Shown here in pieces: positions 43,444 to 51,902 of a stretch of DNA of 64,000 bases. This DNA comes from Dyella sp. 2HG41-7 (GTDB lineage Bacteria > Pseudomonadota > Gammaproteobacteria > Xanthomonadales > Rhodanobacteraceae), in assembly GCF_021390675.1 (NCBI RefSeq), contig NZ_JAJEJV010000004.1, forward strand, positions 1,736,001 to 1,800,000, written 5' to 3'. The notes beneath the pieces are model-generated. The model was not told the DNA's origin and searched no databases. It worked only from the letters and a program-made list of their open reading frames with translations. How positions within the stretch are numbered: position 1 is the stretch's first letter; each line of letters begins with the position of its first letter. The position numbers and the translations under genes were made by a program.

Positions 43444-44706
43444 ATGCGTGATGCTGTAACCACTCCGGCCAATACCCCCGGCCGAGTTTTGTTCGCAAGC
43501 CTGATCGGCACGACGATCGAGTTCTTCGATTTTTATATCTACGCCACCGCGGCGGTGCTGGTGTTTCCCAAGTTGTTCTTTCCGGCGAGCGACCCGGCGT
43601 CGGCGACGTTGCAATCGTTCGCCACCTTTGCGCTGGCGTTTATCGCGCGGCCGATCGGTTCGGCGATCTTCGGACACTTCGGCGATCGCATCGGGCGCAA
43701 GGCGACGCTAGTCGCGGCGTTGCTCACTATGGGTTTGTCCACGGTGGTGATCGGTTTGCTGCCTACGTACGCGCAGATCGGTTTAATGGCGCCGACGCTG
43801 TTGGCGCTGTGCCGGCTTGGTCAAGGGTTGGGTCTCGGCGGCGAATGGGGCGGCGCCGTGCTGTTGGCGACCGAAAACGCGCCGCCGGGCAAGCGCGCGT
43901 GGTACGGCATGTTTCCGCAGCTCGGCGCACCGCTTGGCTTCCTGCTCGCGACCAGTTTGTTTGTGGCGCTCGATCATGGCATGAGCGATACCGCCTTCTT
44001 TGCGTGGGGATGGCGCGTGCCCTTTGTCGCCAGTTCCGTGTTGGTGATCGTCGGCTTGTGGATGCGTCTTCGCCTAACCGAAACGCCGGCGTTTGCGCGC
44101 GCCATGGCGATGCATGAACGCGTCAAGGTGCCGATGCTCAGCGTGTTTGCGCATCACACGCGGATGCTGATTGCGGGAACGTTCGCTGCGTTGGCGACCT
44201 TCGTCATCTTTTATTTGATGACCGTGTTCGCGCTGAGTTGGGCGACGTCCAAATTGGGCTATGTGCGCGATTCGTTTTTGATCGTGCAGATGGTTGGCGT
44301 GCTGTTCTTCGCCGCACTGATTCCGGTCTCCGCATGGTTGGCGGATCGCCGCGGCGGTCACGCGGTGATGATGGTCGCCACCGTGCTGATTTTTGCGTTC
44401 GGCATTGCTTACGCGCCGTTGCTTGAACACAGCGGCATGCTGTTTATGGTGGTGGGCATGTGCGTGGTCGGGATCACCTACGGTCCGCTGGGTACGGTGT
44501 TGGCGCAAATGTTTCCGACCGCCGTGCGCTACACAGGCGCATCGCTGGCGTTCAACATGGCCGGTATTTTCGGCGCGTCGCTGGCGCCGTATCTCGCGAC
44601 GTGGTTGGCCAAAACCTACGGCCTGGCGTACGTGGGTTATTATTTGTCGGCGGCGGCCGTGCTGACGATGCTGGCGTTGTTGGTGAAGCCGCGCGAGACG
44701 ATGTAG
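43444..44706 (+). CDS. MFS transporter of the metabolite:H+ symporter (MHS) family
   Basis: 420 residues, 12 helices. Signature loops SLIGTTIEFFDFYIYATAA (MHS N-terminus), GHFGDRIGRKATLV (MFS motif A), ALCRLGQGLGLGGEWGGAVLL and PVSAWLADRRGGHAVM match ProP/shikimate/citrate-type symporters of the inner membrane. The substrate cannot be set. Terminates at a hairpin at 44742. Confidence 0.93.
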   Translation: MRDAVTTPANTPGRVLFASLIGTTIEFFDFYIYATAAVLVFPKLFFPASDPASATLQSFATFALAFIARPIGSAIFGHFGDRIGRKATLVAALLTMGLSTVVIGLLPTYAQIGLMAPTLLALCRLGQGLGLGGEWGGAVLLATENAPPGKRAWYGMFPQLGAPLGFLLATSLFVALDHGMSDTAFFAWGWRVPFVASSVLVIVGLWMRLRLTETPAFARAMAMHERVKVPMLSVFAHHTRMLIAGTFAALATFVIFYLMTVFALSWATSKLGYVRDSFLIVQMVGVLFFAALIPVSAWLADRRGGHAVMMVATVLIFAFGIAYAPLLEHSGMLFMVVGMCVVGITYGPLGTVLAQMFPTAVRYTGASLAFNMAGIFGASLAPYLATWLAKTYGLAYVGYYLSAAAVLTMLALLVKPRETM

Positions 44707-44741
44707 CCGAGTTTCGCAAACACGATCGCGACCTCCCAATG

Positions 44742-44778
44742 CAAAACCCCGGCAGTTTGTACTGCCGGGGTTTTGTTT
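44742..44778. terminator. Bidirectional rho-independent terminator
   Basis: CAAAACCCCGGCA (44742-44754) / TGCCGGGGTTTTG (44763-44775), loop GTTTGTAC, then TTT. Serves the MHS transporter (+) and YXWGXW gene (-). Confidence 0.93.
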
Positions 44779-44790
44779 TACGCGGATTCC

Positions 44791-46053
44791 TCAACCGCCG
44801 GGAGGATGTTGCTCATCCTTCTTTTGCTCGTGTTGAGGCGGTGGCGGGCGTCGTTCTTGAGGATGCGCCGCGGGCGCCGGATGCGGTTGCTCCATCGGGC
44901 GAGGTTGTTCCGACGGACGCGGCTGCGGCATCGGATGGTATTGCTCCGCCGGACGCGGTTGTTCCGCTGGGCGAGGTTGTTCTTCCGGACGCGGCTGTTC
45001 CATTGGACGCGGTTGCTCCGACGGGCGCGGCTGTTCCATCGGGCGTGGTTGCTCGGACGGCGCATTGCGTTCGGCAGGCGTGGCTTCCGGACGCGATTCC
45101 GGACGAGGCGCATGCATCACGCCGTTGTTTTCAGGTGCTCCGCCATTGGTTGAGCGATTCGGTTCACGTCCAGGTTCCGCATTGGGGTGCGGCGCGAATC
45201 CCGAGGAGCGCAATCCTGGGTTTTGCGCAGGCTGTCCACCGTGCGGAGCAGGGCGCGCCGTCAGCTCGGCGGCCGACGCCGGAGCGTTATGCGCAGCCAC
45301 CACGCCGGCGCCGGAGAACGAAGCGGGACGTGCGGTTGCCGCGATGGTCGGAACACCGTGATTCACCGATGCGCGCATCGCGGGATTCTGGCGAGCCATC
45401 TGCATGTGTTCTTGCTGCGAGGCCACAGGCGGCGTGTGCTGCTCGCGCGAATACGATGCTTCCTGCGGCGTCGGCTGCCTGCTGATGCCGCCGTTGCCGC
45501 CGTTGTAACTGGTGCGATTGATCGTGGTGTTGTTGATCACCGTCTGGTTGTACACGTTGGTGACATGCACATTGGTGATGTTGTTGACGGAGCGGTTGTA
45601 GTAGAAGCCGCCGTTGCCCCAATGGCCACCTTCGTAGCCTTCGCCGCCGTAGCCGTAACCGTAGTTGACGCCACCGTAGAAGCCGACGTGGTCGCCCCAG
45701 TAACCTTGATGGAAGACGTAAACGCCTTCATCGCTCCAGCCCCAGTAGCCCGGTGTCCACAACGCACCGGTGAACGGCGCGAGCACCCAGGTGCCGGGCA
45801 CCCAATAATATTCTTCGCCATCCCACGCCCAATAACCCGGCGTCCAGATATAGCCGACGGCAGGAATCGGCGGTTGTTCGTACACGGGCAGCGGCGGTGG
45901 CGGCGAACCCACTGTGATGGAAACGCCGATCGAAACGTCGGCATGCGCGGGTGTCGTCATCAGCGCGAACGATCCGGCCGTGAGAACGAACGCGCCTAAA
46001 ACCAGGGTGCCGCAGCGTGTCGCGGCTTTACGCATCAAAGCGTGGCGTTTCAT
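44791..46053 (-). CDS. Exported YXWGXW-repeat protein with Pro-rich repeat tail
   Basis: 420 residues; GAGGAG upstream of the ATG at 46053. Signal peptide to about 38 (TTPAHADV). Residues about 66-135 hold aromatic repeats (WTPGYWAWDGEEYYWVPGTW, WTPGYWGWSDEGVYVFHQGY) of the YXWGXW type. They are followed by a Gly/Tyr segment, an Asn/Thr-rich stretch (NNITNVHVTNVYNQTVINN) and about 100 residues of Pro/Glu/Gln/Arg repeats built on EQPRP(M/S/A). The tail is low-complexity, so length may vary between strains. Likely outer-surface or periplasmic; function unknown. Confidence 0.82.
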   Translation of the reverse strand: MKRHALMRKAATRCGTLVLGAFVLTAGSFALMTTPAHADVSIGVSITVGSPPPPLPVYEQPPIPAVGYIWTPGYWAWDGEEYYWVPGTWVLAPFTGALWTPGYWGWSDEGVYVFHQGYWGDHVGFYGGVNYGYGYGGEGYEGGHWGNGGFYYNRSVNNITNVHVTNVYNQTVINNTTINRTSYNGGNGGISRQPTPQEASYSREQHTPPVASQQEHMQMARQNPAMRASVNHGVPTIAATARPASFSGAGVVAAHNAPASAAELTARPAPHGGQPAQNPGLRSSGFAPHPNAEPGREPNRSTNGGAPENNGVMHAPRPESRPEATPAERNAPSEQPRPMEQPRPSEQPRPMEQPRPEEQPRPAEQPRPAEQYHPMPQPRPSEQPRPMEQPHPAPAAHPQERRPPPPQHEQKKDEQHPPGG

Positions 46054-46402
46054 GGAAGCTCCTCTTTGGGTGACGCTGTGAGAGGAACCTATCGCATGTC
46101 GCGCGACAAAAAGCTGAGCGGCGATGACGCGGTTTCACTGCCGTTGCAGAAATACATCGCAGTCCAACGGAATGTTTACACGCAAACCGTTGTGGCGCTT
46201 GTTCATTCCGCAAAGTAAATCATCTATGAAGGCGTGCGGCGTCATGTTTGCAGTTTCGCGAGCCTTACGCTTAGCGGGAATGATGCGTGAATTTCGACTT
46301 GTTGCTGTGTGCACGATGTGTCGTTGCGCAATATTCGGAGTGTGATGCGTCGATGCGATTTGTAGAGTGACGATGACGTTCAACGATTCGAAGGATGCCT
46401 GG
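46054..46402. other. Divergent intergenic region
   Basis: About 350 bases between the YXWGXW gene and the oxygenase gene, AT-richer than the genes. I see no supported gene; it should hold the divergent promoters. Confidence 0.45.
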
Positions 46403-47140
46403 ATGAGTCACGCGATTGCCCTTGCCACAACGTCGTCCCTGCATGATCGGTGGGATGCGCTGGACGAGTCTCGCCTTGCTGCGGACCTCGATCGATTCGG
46501 CGCCGCCACAATTTCTGGCTTGCTGAGCGCCGACGAATGCGCAGCACTGGCGTCGATGTACGGCGACGACCGCCATTTCAGAAGTCGCGTCGTGATGGGC
46601 CGGCATGGATTCGGAAGCGGTGAATACAAATATTTCGCATACCCGCTGCCGAACATCATTCAGACGCTCCGAACGGCGATGTATCCACGGCTAGCCGGAA
46701 TCGCCAATCGATGGAACGACGCCATGGGCATCGACGTGCGCTACCCGAAAACGCATCAGGAATACCTCGATCGCTGTCATGCCGCCGGTCAGTTGCGCGC
46801 AACACCGCTGCTGCTCAAATACGGTGTCGGCGACTACAACTGCCTGCATCAGGATTTGTATGGCGAGCACGTCTTTCCATTGCAAATGGCGATCTTGCTG
46901 TCGCAACCCGCCAAGGACTTCACCGGCGGCGAATTCGTGCTGACCGAACAACGCCCGCGCATGCAATCGCGGCCGGAGGTGGTGCCGCTGCGACAAGGCG
47001 ATGCGGTGATCTTCGCCGTGCATCATCGACCCGTGCAGGGCTCGCGCGGCGTCTATCGCGTAACAATGCGGCACGGCGTCAGCCGCCTTCGCGCCGGACA
47101 TCGATTTACCGTGGGGATTATTTTTCACGACGCCACCTGA
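46403..47140 (+). CDS. 2-oxoglutarate/Fe(II)-dependent oxygenase
   Basis: 245 residues from the ATG at 46403 (GAAGG upstream; ATG/GTG codons at 46367-46373 would add 10-12 residues). Jelly-roll core: LKYGVGDYNCLHQDLYGEHVFPLQ (metal HxD), then ILLSQPAKDFTGGEFVLTE, and VYRVTMRHGVSRLRAGHRFTV with the C-terminal His and the Arg for 2-oxoglutarate. This is a prolyl-hydroxylase-like oxygenase. Substrate unknown. Followed by a strong terminator. Confidence 0.85.
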   Translation: MSHAIALATTSSLHDRWDALDESRLAADLDRFGAATISGLLSADECAALASMYGDDRHFRSRVVMGRHGFGSGEYKYFAYPLPNIIQTLRTAMYPRLAGIANRWNDAMGIDVRYPKTHQEYLDRCHAAGQLRATPLLLKYGVGDYNCLHQDLYGEHVFPLQMAILLSQPAKDFTGGEFVLTEQRPRMQSRPEVVPLRQGDAVIFAVHHRPVQGSRGVYRVTMRHGVSRLRAGHRFTVGIIFHDAT

Positions 47141-47148
47141 TCGTGCGC

Positions 47149-47178
47149 AAAAAAAAACCGCGCCGAGGCGCGGTTTTT
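47149..47178. terminator. Bidirectional rho-independent terminator
   Basis: A run, CCGCGCC (47158-47164), GA, GGCGCGG (47167-47173), TTTTT. It lies between the oxygenase (+) and the Mrr-like gene (-). Confidence 0.93.
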
Positions 47179-47184
47179 GTCGGA

Positions 47185-47859
47185 TCAGGTTCGTGCCGCG
47201 GTGCGCGGTCGGTGATGCAGAGGCGGCGGGGAGGAGGGCGCGCGGAAGGGCACCACGCCCGCGTCGATGGGCAACTGCGCATCGCTCAGCATGGCCAGCA
47301 AGGTTTCCCCGTAGATTAGCTCGAAGGGTTTGCCGACCACGAATTTCCACGCATCCTCGGTGTAATCGCCGCAGGCGACGATCTTCACGGCGGATGCACG
47401 GTGAAATTTCATCAGGTGATGCATCTCGCGCACGTCTTTGATCTCGACGTTGCGATTGCGCCAATGGCGGCACTGCACCAGGGTGGTCAGTCCGTGCTTG
47501 CGCAGGATCAGGTCCAGCCCGTTGTCCGCATCGGGTTGCCCGGCATGCTCGACCGTATAGCCCCGGAAACGAAACGCCTGCGCCAGACGATTTTCAAAGG
47601 CGCGCCAATGCATGGTGTGCAATTCCGACAGTTCGTCGCGCACGACCAGACGATGCATGCGTTTGCGATAGCCCAGGCATGAGGCGAACGCGCAACCCCA
47701 GATCGCGCTCAGCAACATCCAAAGCAATAACGAATACACCGCCGTGTGCGCGCCGCGCCCGTAGTGGATGCCCACGTACGCGCTCGCGCCGAGCAGGATG
47801 CCGGCTGGCCAGTGCACCGAAACGACATGTCCGATGCGAAGTGTTCTGTGCTTCGCCAT
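47185..47859 (-). CDS. Membrane-anchored Mrr-like nuclease domain protein (paralog)
   Basis: 224 residues from the ATG at 47859. Two hydrophobic helices (about 17-35 and 42-60) precede an Mrr_cat-type domain: MHWRAFENRLAQAFRFRGYT, DADNGLDLILRKHGLTTL and VQCRHWRNR. The usual QxK Lys is replaced: VQCRHW instead of VQCKRW (Lys to Arg), so the active site may be dead or altered compared with the 18129-18806 paralog, which keeps QCK. Both share the same membrane layout. Confidence 0.78.
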   Translation of the reverse strand: MAKHRTLRIGHVVSVHWPAGILLGASAYVGIHYGRGAHTAVYSLLLWMLLSAIWGCAFASCLGYRKRMHRLVVRDELSELHTMHWRAFENRLAQAFRFRGYTVEHAGQPDADNGLDLILRKHGLTTLVQCRHWRNRNVEIKDVREMHHLMKFHRASAVKIVACGDYTEDAWKFVVGKPFELIYGETLLAMLSDAQLPIDAGVVPFRAPSSPPPLHHRPRTAART

Positions 47860-48213
47860 CAACTCCCCCGAGCTGTGAACGCTGCTTACGAACTACAGCT
47901 CGACCTTAACGCGGTCGATTCTCAAGATCAGCGTGCAGTGCGGCATTCGGCCGCGGCGCTTTACAGGAGCGCTCTAAGCGCCTTGGTGTGGCGTGTTTTT
48001 GTGCGATGCGGCGATATTTCGAGCCAAAATGCGCTTTATGACGGTGGAAAATGTCAAAAAGATCGTGATCCGAACGCCACCCGTAAAAGCCCAAAAGGCC
48101 GGAGCAACAGCGGGGAAACAGCAAATCGACTGTTTCTTCACGCCACGCGTGCAAAACCATCACTGCGGCCACCGCCGCGAAGTTTTGGCTATGACAACGG
48201 GACGGCCTTTCCT
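47860..48213. other. Divergent intergenic region
   Basis: About 350 bases between the Mrr-like gene and the small paralog gene at 48214. Open frames upstream of 48214 lack ribosome sites. I see nothing else beyond presumed promoters. Confidence 0.45.
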
Positions 48214-48585
48214 ATGAGTCGCAAGGCGCACACCAACGTATCCGGCACGCGCGTGAACTGGGACGATCCGCAGCTTGCCTCGCTACTGCAGCGTAGCGAA
48301 AGCTGGAGCATCGACAATCGAGGCGGTTTCTCCCCGCAAGACGTGGAAATCTACGTCGGCTGGAGCGGATCGATCGGCCGGCCGGCCGTATTGGTTTGGG
48401 AGCGCGGCAACGCAGTCGTGCTGGAAACGAAGTTCCCAATTGAGAAGGGCGAGCAGATCCGCGTGGACAAGCACCTCGGCGACCGCATCCGCACGCTGTG
48501 GGCCATGGTCGTCGATGGACGGGAAGGGACGCGCGACGAGGATCGCAAGAACGGCGTCCACATCTATTGGCTGCAGGTGCGCTAG
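48214..48585 (+). CDS. Unknown-family protein (paralog of 56145-56519)
   Basis: 123 residues from the ATG at 48214. Beta-rich composition: VNWDDPQLASLLQRSESWSI, VEIYVGWSGSIGRPAVLVWE, VVLETKFPIEKGEQIRVDKH, LWAMVVDGREG and NGVHIYWLQVR. It aligns along its whole length with the protein at 56145-56519; conserved motifs are NWxDP, DNRGxF, VGW, GExxRVD, VxGREGxRxED and NGVxxxWL. The strand order loosely recalls a PilZ-type c-di-GMP effector barrel, but the RxxxR and DxSxxG motifs are missing, so that is only a hypothesis. The next gene is a sensor diguanylate cyclase. Confidence 0.7.
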   Translation: MSRKAHTNVSGTRVNWDDPQLASLLQRSESWSIDNRGGFSPQDVEIYVGWSGSIGRPAVLVWERGNAVVLETKFPIEKGEQIRVDKHLGDRIRTLWAMVVDGREGTRDEDRKNGVHIYWLQVR

Positions 48586-48627
48586 CGCCTTCGCCGGGCC
48601 CGGCGGCCCAACTCTTGCTTTCAGTCA

Positions 48628-48649
48628 CCTGACATTTAAAGCTGTCAGG
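48628..48649. repeat. Hairpin CCTGACA/TGTCAGG
   Basis: Perfect 7-bp arms (48628-48634 and 48643-48649) with an eight-base loop in the gap ahead of the propeller-GGDEF gene. No T run; possible regulatory hairpin. Confidence 0.4.
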
Positions 48650-48771
48650 AGACGGCGTTTGCACATGGGCCTGCGCTATGGTTTGCCTCGGACTCGCGTG
48701 CCGTGCGCGAGGACGCGGACGCATGGACGCTCGGGTGGTCCGTGCGGCACGAACACGGGGATCATGGTGCG

Positions 48772-50505
48772 GTGAAAGCAGAGGCGAACGGCCTGGCGGC
48801 CAGCTCCCTGCAGAGCTGGCGTCGCAGGTTTGCAGCAGATGTCGTTGTTATCGCTTGCATCGTTTTGCTGGCATGGGCGGGTCGTGCGCATGCGCAAGCG
48901 ATCAGCCTCGCTTCGTTTACACAAGCCCAAGGGCTGGGCAGCCTGGAAGACAATTGCCTGGCGCAAGACCGACGCGGGTTTGTGTACGTCTGCACAGAAA
49001 ACGGTCTATTCCGATTCGACGGCCACGTGTTCCAGCGTATCGGCGCAGCTAACGGGTTGCGCGCGAGCTTTATCGCGGCCATTCATCAGGACAGCGCAGA
49101 ACGTCTGTGGGTAGGCACGCGCACGGGTCTTTTTGTGGGCGACGGTCAGCATTTCACACCGGCTAGTGAGCCGTCGAATGCGTTGTTGGTCGATCCCGGT
49201 CAGACCCTCGCGGATTTGCATGGCAGGCTTTACGCGGTAAGCCAGCACCAGTTGTGGGCGATCGACGCAGCGGGAACCGGTTGGCACGCCAGCCAACTGT
49301 TCGATGACGCCGCACGCCGCGCGACGCCCGCACTGGACGATGTCACCAGCGTCTTCGCCGATGGCCATGCGCTGTGGTTCGGTTGCGGCAAATCGCTGTG
49401 CCAATCGGTCGATGGCCACTTGCAGGTGTGGGGCGATTCGCAAGGTATTCCGGCAGATACCTGGACGTCTTACCTCCACACTCACGACGGCACGCTGTGG
49501 GTGCGCAGCCCGCTTTATATTCGCGCATTGTCGCCTGGCGGCAACACATTCGCGAATCATGACTTGCCGGGCGCGCACGTCGTCACGGCGTATTTGGACA
49601 TGATCGAAGACGATCAGGCGCGCGTGCTGACACGCGCCGACGATGGCCTGGCGCGCTGGGACGGTCGTGCGTGGCGCGTGTTCAACGGCAGCAACGGTCT
49701 GCCCAACATCGGCATCGACGCGTTGTTGTACGACCGCAGCCACGTATTGTGGATCGGCACGTACGGGCACGGCGTCTTGCAATGGCGCGGCTACGATCAA
49801 TTTCAAAGTTGGCAGGCGGCGCAAGGTTTGGACAGCAGTCCAAGCTGGGCCATAGCGCGCGCCGGCGACGGCACGCTGTGGGTAGGCGATGAATTGGGCG
49901 GCAGCGTGCTCAAGCCAGGCGCTACGCGCCTGACCCCGTGGCCACTGAAAGCGCCACCGCTGGCGCAGGAAACCACCGGACTTCATGCGCTACCCGATGG
50001 CGACATGCTGGCCGCTTATTACTCGGGCGAGGTGCTGCGCTATCACGCACGCCAAGGCACGACAGAAGAAATCCTGCATTCGCCGGCTTACATCCACAAC
50101 ATGTGGGGCGACAGCCGCGGATGGTTATGGCTGTGCACCGAGCGTGGCCTCTACCAATTCGACGGCCACACCTTGCAGCACGCTGGCGGCGACGTTGTTC
50201 CCGACAATGTATTCCATGATGCGAAAGAAGACGCCAAAGGCCGGATGTGGTTTGCCGGCGAAGCGGGGTTGTTTCGCTTTGATCATGGCGTGTGGACGCA
50301 CGTTCGCGTTGTCGGCGCGCCTTCCGACAAGGCGTTTGCGCATCTGGATGTGCTCAGCGACGGCACGTTGTACCTAGCCGGCAATTTCGATGGTTTGTGG
50401 AAGGGCCAGTTGACCGACGGCGACACGATCGACGTGCAACATGTCGTCGACGATTTGCTCGACGACACGCGCATCTATTTTATCGAGCACGATCGCCGCG
50501 GCTGA
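48772..50505 (+). CDS. N-terminal part of a propeller-type sensor diguanylate cyclase (in-frame TGA)
   Basis: 577 residues from the GTG at 48772 (an upstream GTG at 48703 is possible), with a signal/transmembrane helix (FAADVVVIACIVLLAWAGRA, cleavage near AHA). It contains many Reg_prop blades (LGSLEDNCLAQDRRGFVYV, LWVGTRTGLF, LWFGCGKSL, LWIGTYGHGVLQW, LWVGDELGGSVL), making a periplasmic ligand-sensing double propeller. The frame stops at TGA 50503-50505 in the middle of a blade: ...FIEHDRRG stop LWIGGTDG. The rest of the protein continues in the same frame at 50506. A CGA-to-TGA change would explain the break. It is a split or decayed gene unless the stop is read through. Confidence 0.8.
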   Translation: MKAEANGLAASSLQSWRRRFAADVVVIACIVLLAWAGRAHAQAISLASFTQAQGLGSLEDNCLAQDRRGFVYVCTENGLFRFDGHVFQRIGAANGLRASFIAAIHQDSAERLWVGTRTGLFVGDGQHFTPASEPSNALLVDPGQTLADLHGRLYAVSQHQLWAIDAAGTGWHASQLFDDAARRATPALDDVTSVFADGHALWFGCGKSLCQSVDGHLQVWGDSQGIPADTWTSYLHTHDGTLWVRSPLYIRALSPGGNTFANHDLPGAHVVTAYLDMIEDDQARVLTRADDGLARWDGRAWRVFNGSNGLPNIGIDALLYDRSHVLWIGTYGHGVLQWRGYDQFQSWQAAQGLDSSPSWAIARAGDGTLWVGDELGGSVLKPGATRLTPWPLKAPPLAQETTGLHALPDGDMLAAYYSGEVLRYHARQGTTEEILHSPAYIHNMWGDSRGWLWLCTERGLYQFDGHTLQHAGGDVVPDNVFHDAKEDAKGRMWFAGEAGLFRFDHGVWTHVRVVGAPSDKAFAHLDVLSDGTLYLAGNFDGLWKGQLTDGDTIDVQHVVDDLLDDTRIYFIEHDRRG

Positions 50506-51717
50506 TTGTGGATTGGCGGCACGGACGGGGTGGAATTCTTTAACGGCCAGCACTGGCGTCGCTTGACCATGGACGACGGATTGATCTGGAACGACGTCGC
50601 CGAAAACGGATTCTTCGAAGACACCGACGGCTCGGTGTGGATCGGTACCAGCAACGGCATTTCCCATATTCTCGAGCCGGCGTCGCTGACCGCGCCAAAT
50701 ACCTTGGAAGTGGCCATCACCGCTGTCGCACGCGGCGCTGTCGCGCAGCCGCAGGCATCGTCTTACCGTTTCAACTACAAGAACAAACTTTCGCTGTCGC
50801 TGTATCTGGCGACGCTCAATGCGCCCACGCGCACCACTTTGCAATATCGCTACCGCTTGAAAGGCTTGGAACGCGATTGGGTGAGTTCGGATCGACCGCG
50901 CGTCGATTACCCGCCGCTGCCGCCCGGCAATTTCACCTTTGAAGCGATGGCCTACGATCCGGACAATCGGCAGTACTCGCCCGTCGTGCAATTGTCTGTG
51001 CGCATCGTGCCGCCGTGGTGGCAGCGGACGCCGGCGGTGCTTGGCATGTTGACGCTATTGGCGCTTGGCATCGTGCTGGCGTGGCACATGCGAACGCGAC
51101 ATTTGCGTGCGCGCGCGCGTTCGTTGGAAGCCTTGGTCGCGTCCCGTACACGCGAGTTGGAAGTGGATAAACAGGCGCTCGAAGTCGCGCGCGCGGCGTT
51201 GTGGCAACAAGCTACGCACGACGCATTAACGGGTTTGCCCAACCGCTCGCATGTGTTGGATATCCTGGCGCAGGCCATGCGCGATGCGCGCAAGCAAAAC
51301 CAGCCCTTGGCTGTCGCGTTGATCGATCTCGATCATTTCAAACGTATCAACGACCACTACGGCCATCTCACCGGCGACGCCGTGTTGATCGAAGCTTCCG
51401 CGCGCCTGCGCGCCGCGCTGCCGCCGGGCGGCACGCTGGGGCGTTATGGCGGCGAAGAAATTCTGGCGGTGGTGCCCAACGTCCCGCGCCACGATCCCGC
51501 GCCCTTCGAGGCGTTGCGGCAGCACATTTCCAAAGGCGTTTTCGGCGCCGATGATGCACATGTCGAACTGACGTGTTCCATCGGGGTGTCGTGGTTGCAA
51601 CCGCCAGACAAAGACGCTTTCGACCTGATTCGACGCGCCGACACCGCGCTGTATCTGGCTAAGACCGAAGGGCGCAACCGTGTCGTGGCGGAGGGCGAGC
51701 GCTGGGAGCCTTCGTGA
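50506..51717 (+). CDS. C-terminal part of the same sensor diguanylate cyclase (last blades, Y_Y_Y, TM, GGDEF)
   Basis: 403 residues in the frame of the preceding gene, beginning with a TTG directly after its TGA. It finishes the propeller (LWIGGTDGVEFF, VWIGTSNGISHI), then a Y_Y_Y beta-sandwich (LQYRYRLKGLERDWVSSDRP), a transmembrane helix (VLGMLTLLALGIVLAW), a coiled coil and a GGDEF domain (ATHDALTGLPNRSHVLDIL; GRYGGEEILAV). The signature is GGEEI rather than GGDEF/GGEEF, and there is no RxxD I-site. If made alone it would be a membrane protein without its sensor part. Confidence 0.8.
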   Translation: MWIGGTDGVEFFNGQHWRRLTMDDGLIWNDVAENGFFEDTDGSVWIGTSNGISHILEPASLTAPNTLEVAITAVARGAVAQPQASSYRFNYKNKLSLSLYLATLNAPTRTTLQYRYRLKGLERDWVSSDRPRVDYPPLPPGNFTFEAMAYDPDNRQYSPVVQLSVRIVPPWWQRTPAVLGMLTLLALGIVLAWHMRTRHLRARARSLEALVASRTRELEVDKQALEVARAALWQQATHDALTGLPNRSHVLDILAQAMRDARKQNQPLAVALIDLDHFKRINDHYGHLTGDAVLIEASARLRAALPPGGTLGRYGGEEILAVVPNVPRHDPAPFEALRQHISKGVFGADDAHVELTCSIGVSWLQPPDKDAFDLIRRADTALYLAKTEGRNRVVAEGERWEPS

Positions 51718-51780
51718 CCTGAAGCTGGATCGGTCTCGGGGGACGCGCATCCGCGGAACCAGGCAGTCACACGACAGAAC

Positions 51781-51805
51781 GTCCGCTTTGGGTCTAAAGT
51801 GGACG
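51781..51805 (-). repeat. Dispersed palindrome, copy 3 (inverted)
   Basis: GTCCGCTTTGGGTCTAAAGT is the reverse of the copies at 515 and 2849: its complement reads ...CTTTAGACCCAAAGCGGAC. It lies in the leader of the borosin-type methyltransferase gene, between it and the truncated sensor gene. Confidence 0.5.
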
Positions 51806-51902
51806 CTATTCGTCGCCTGACGAATAAGCTGTCATGGTTTGGAAAGTGGGGGACCCTGGCTTTCCTGATACCGATTTACGCGTCCTTTTTTGAAAGGGCG
51901 CG

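Noticed and set aside
47185-47859. Restriction-modification system
   Set aside because: The Mrr-like domain has no adjacent methyltransferase or specificity gene and the catalytic Lys is replaced; not called as a defence system.
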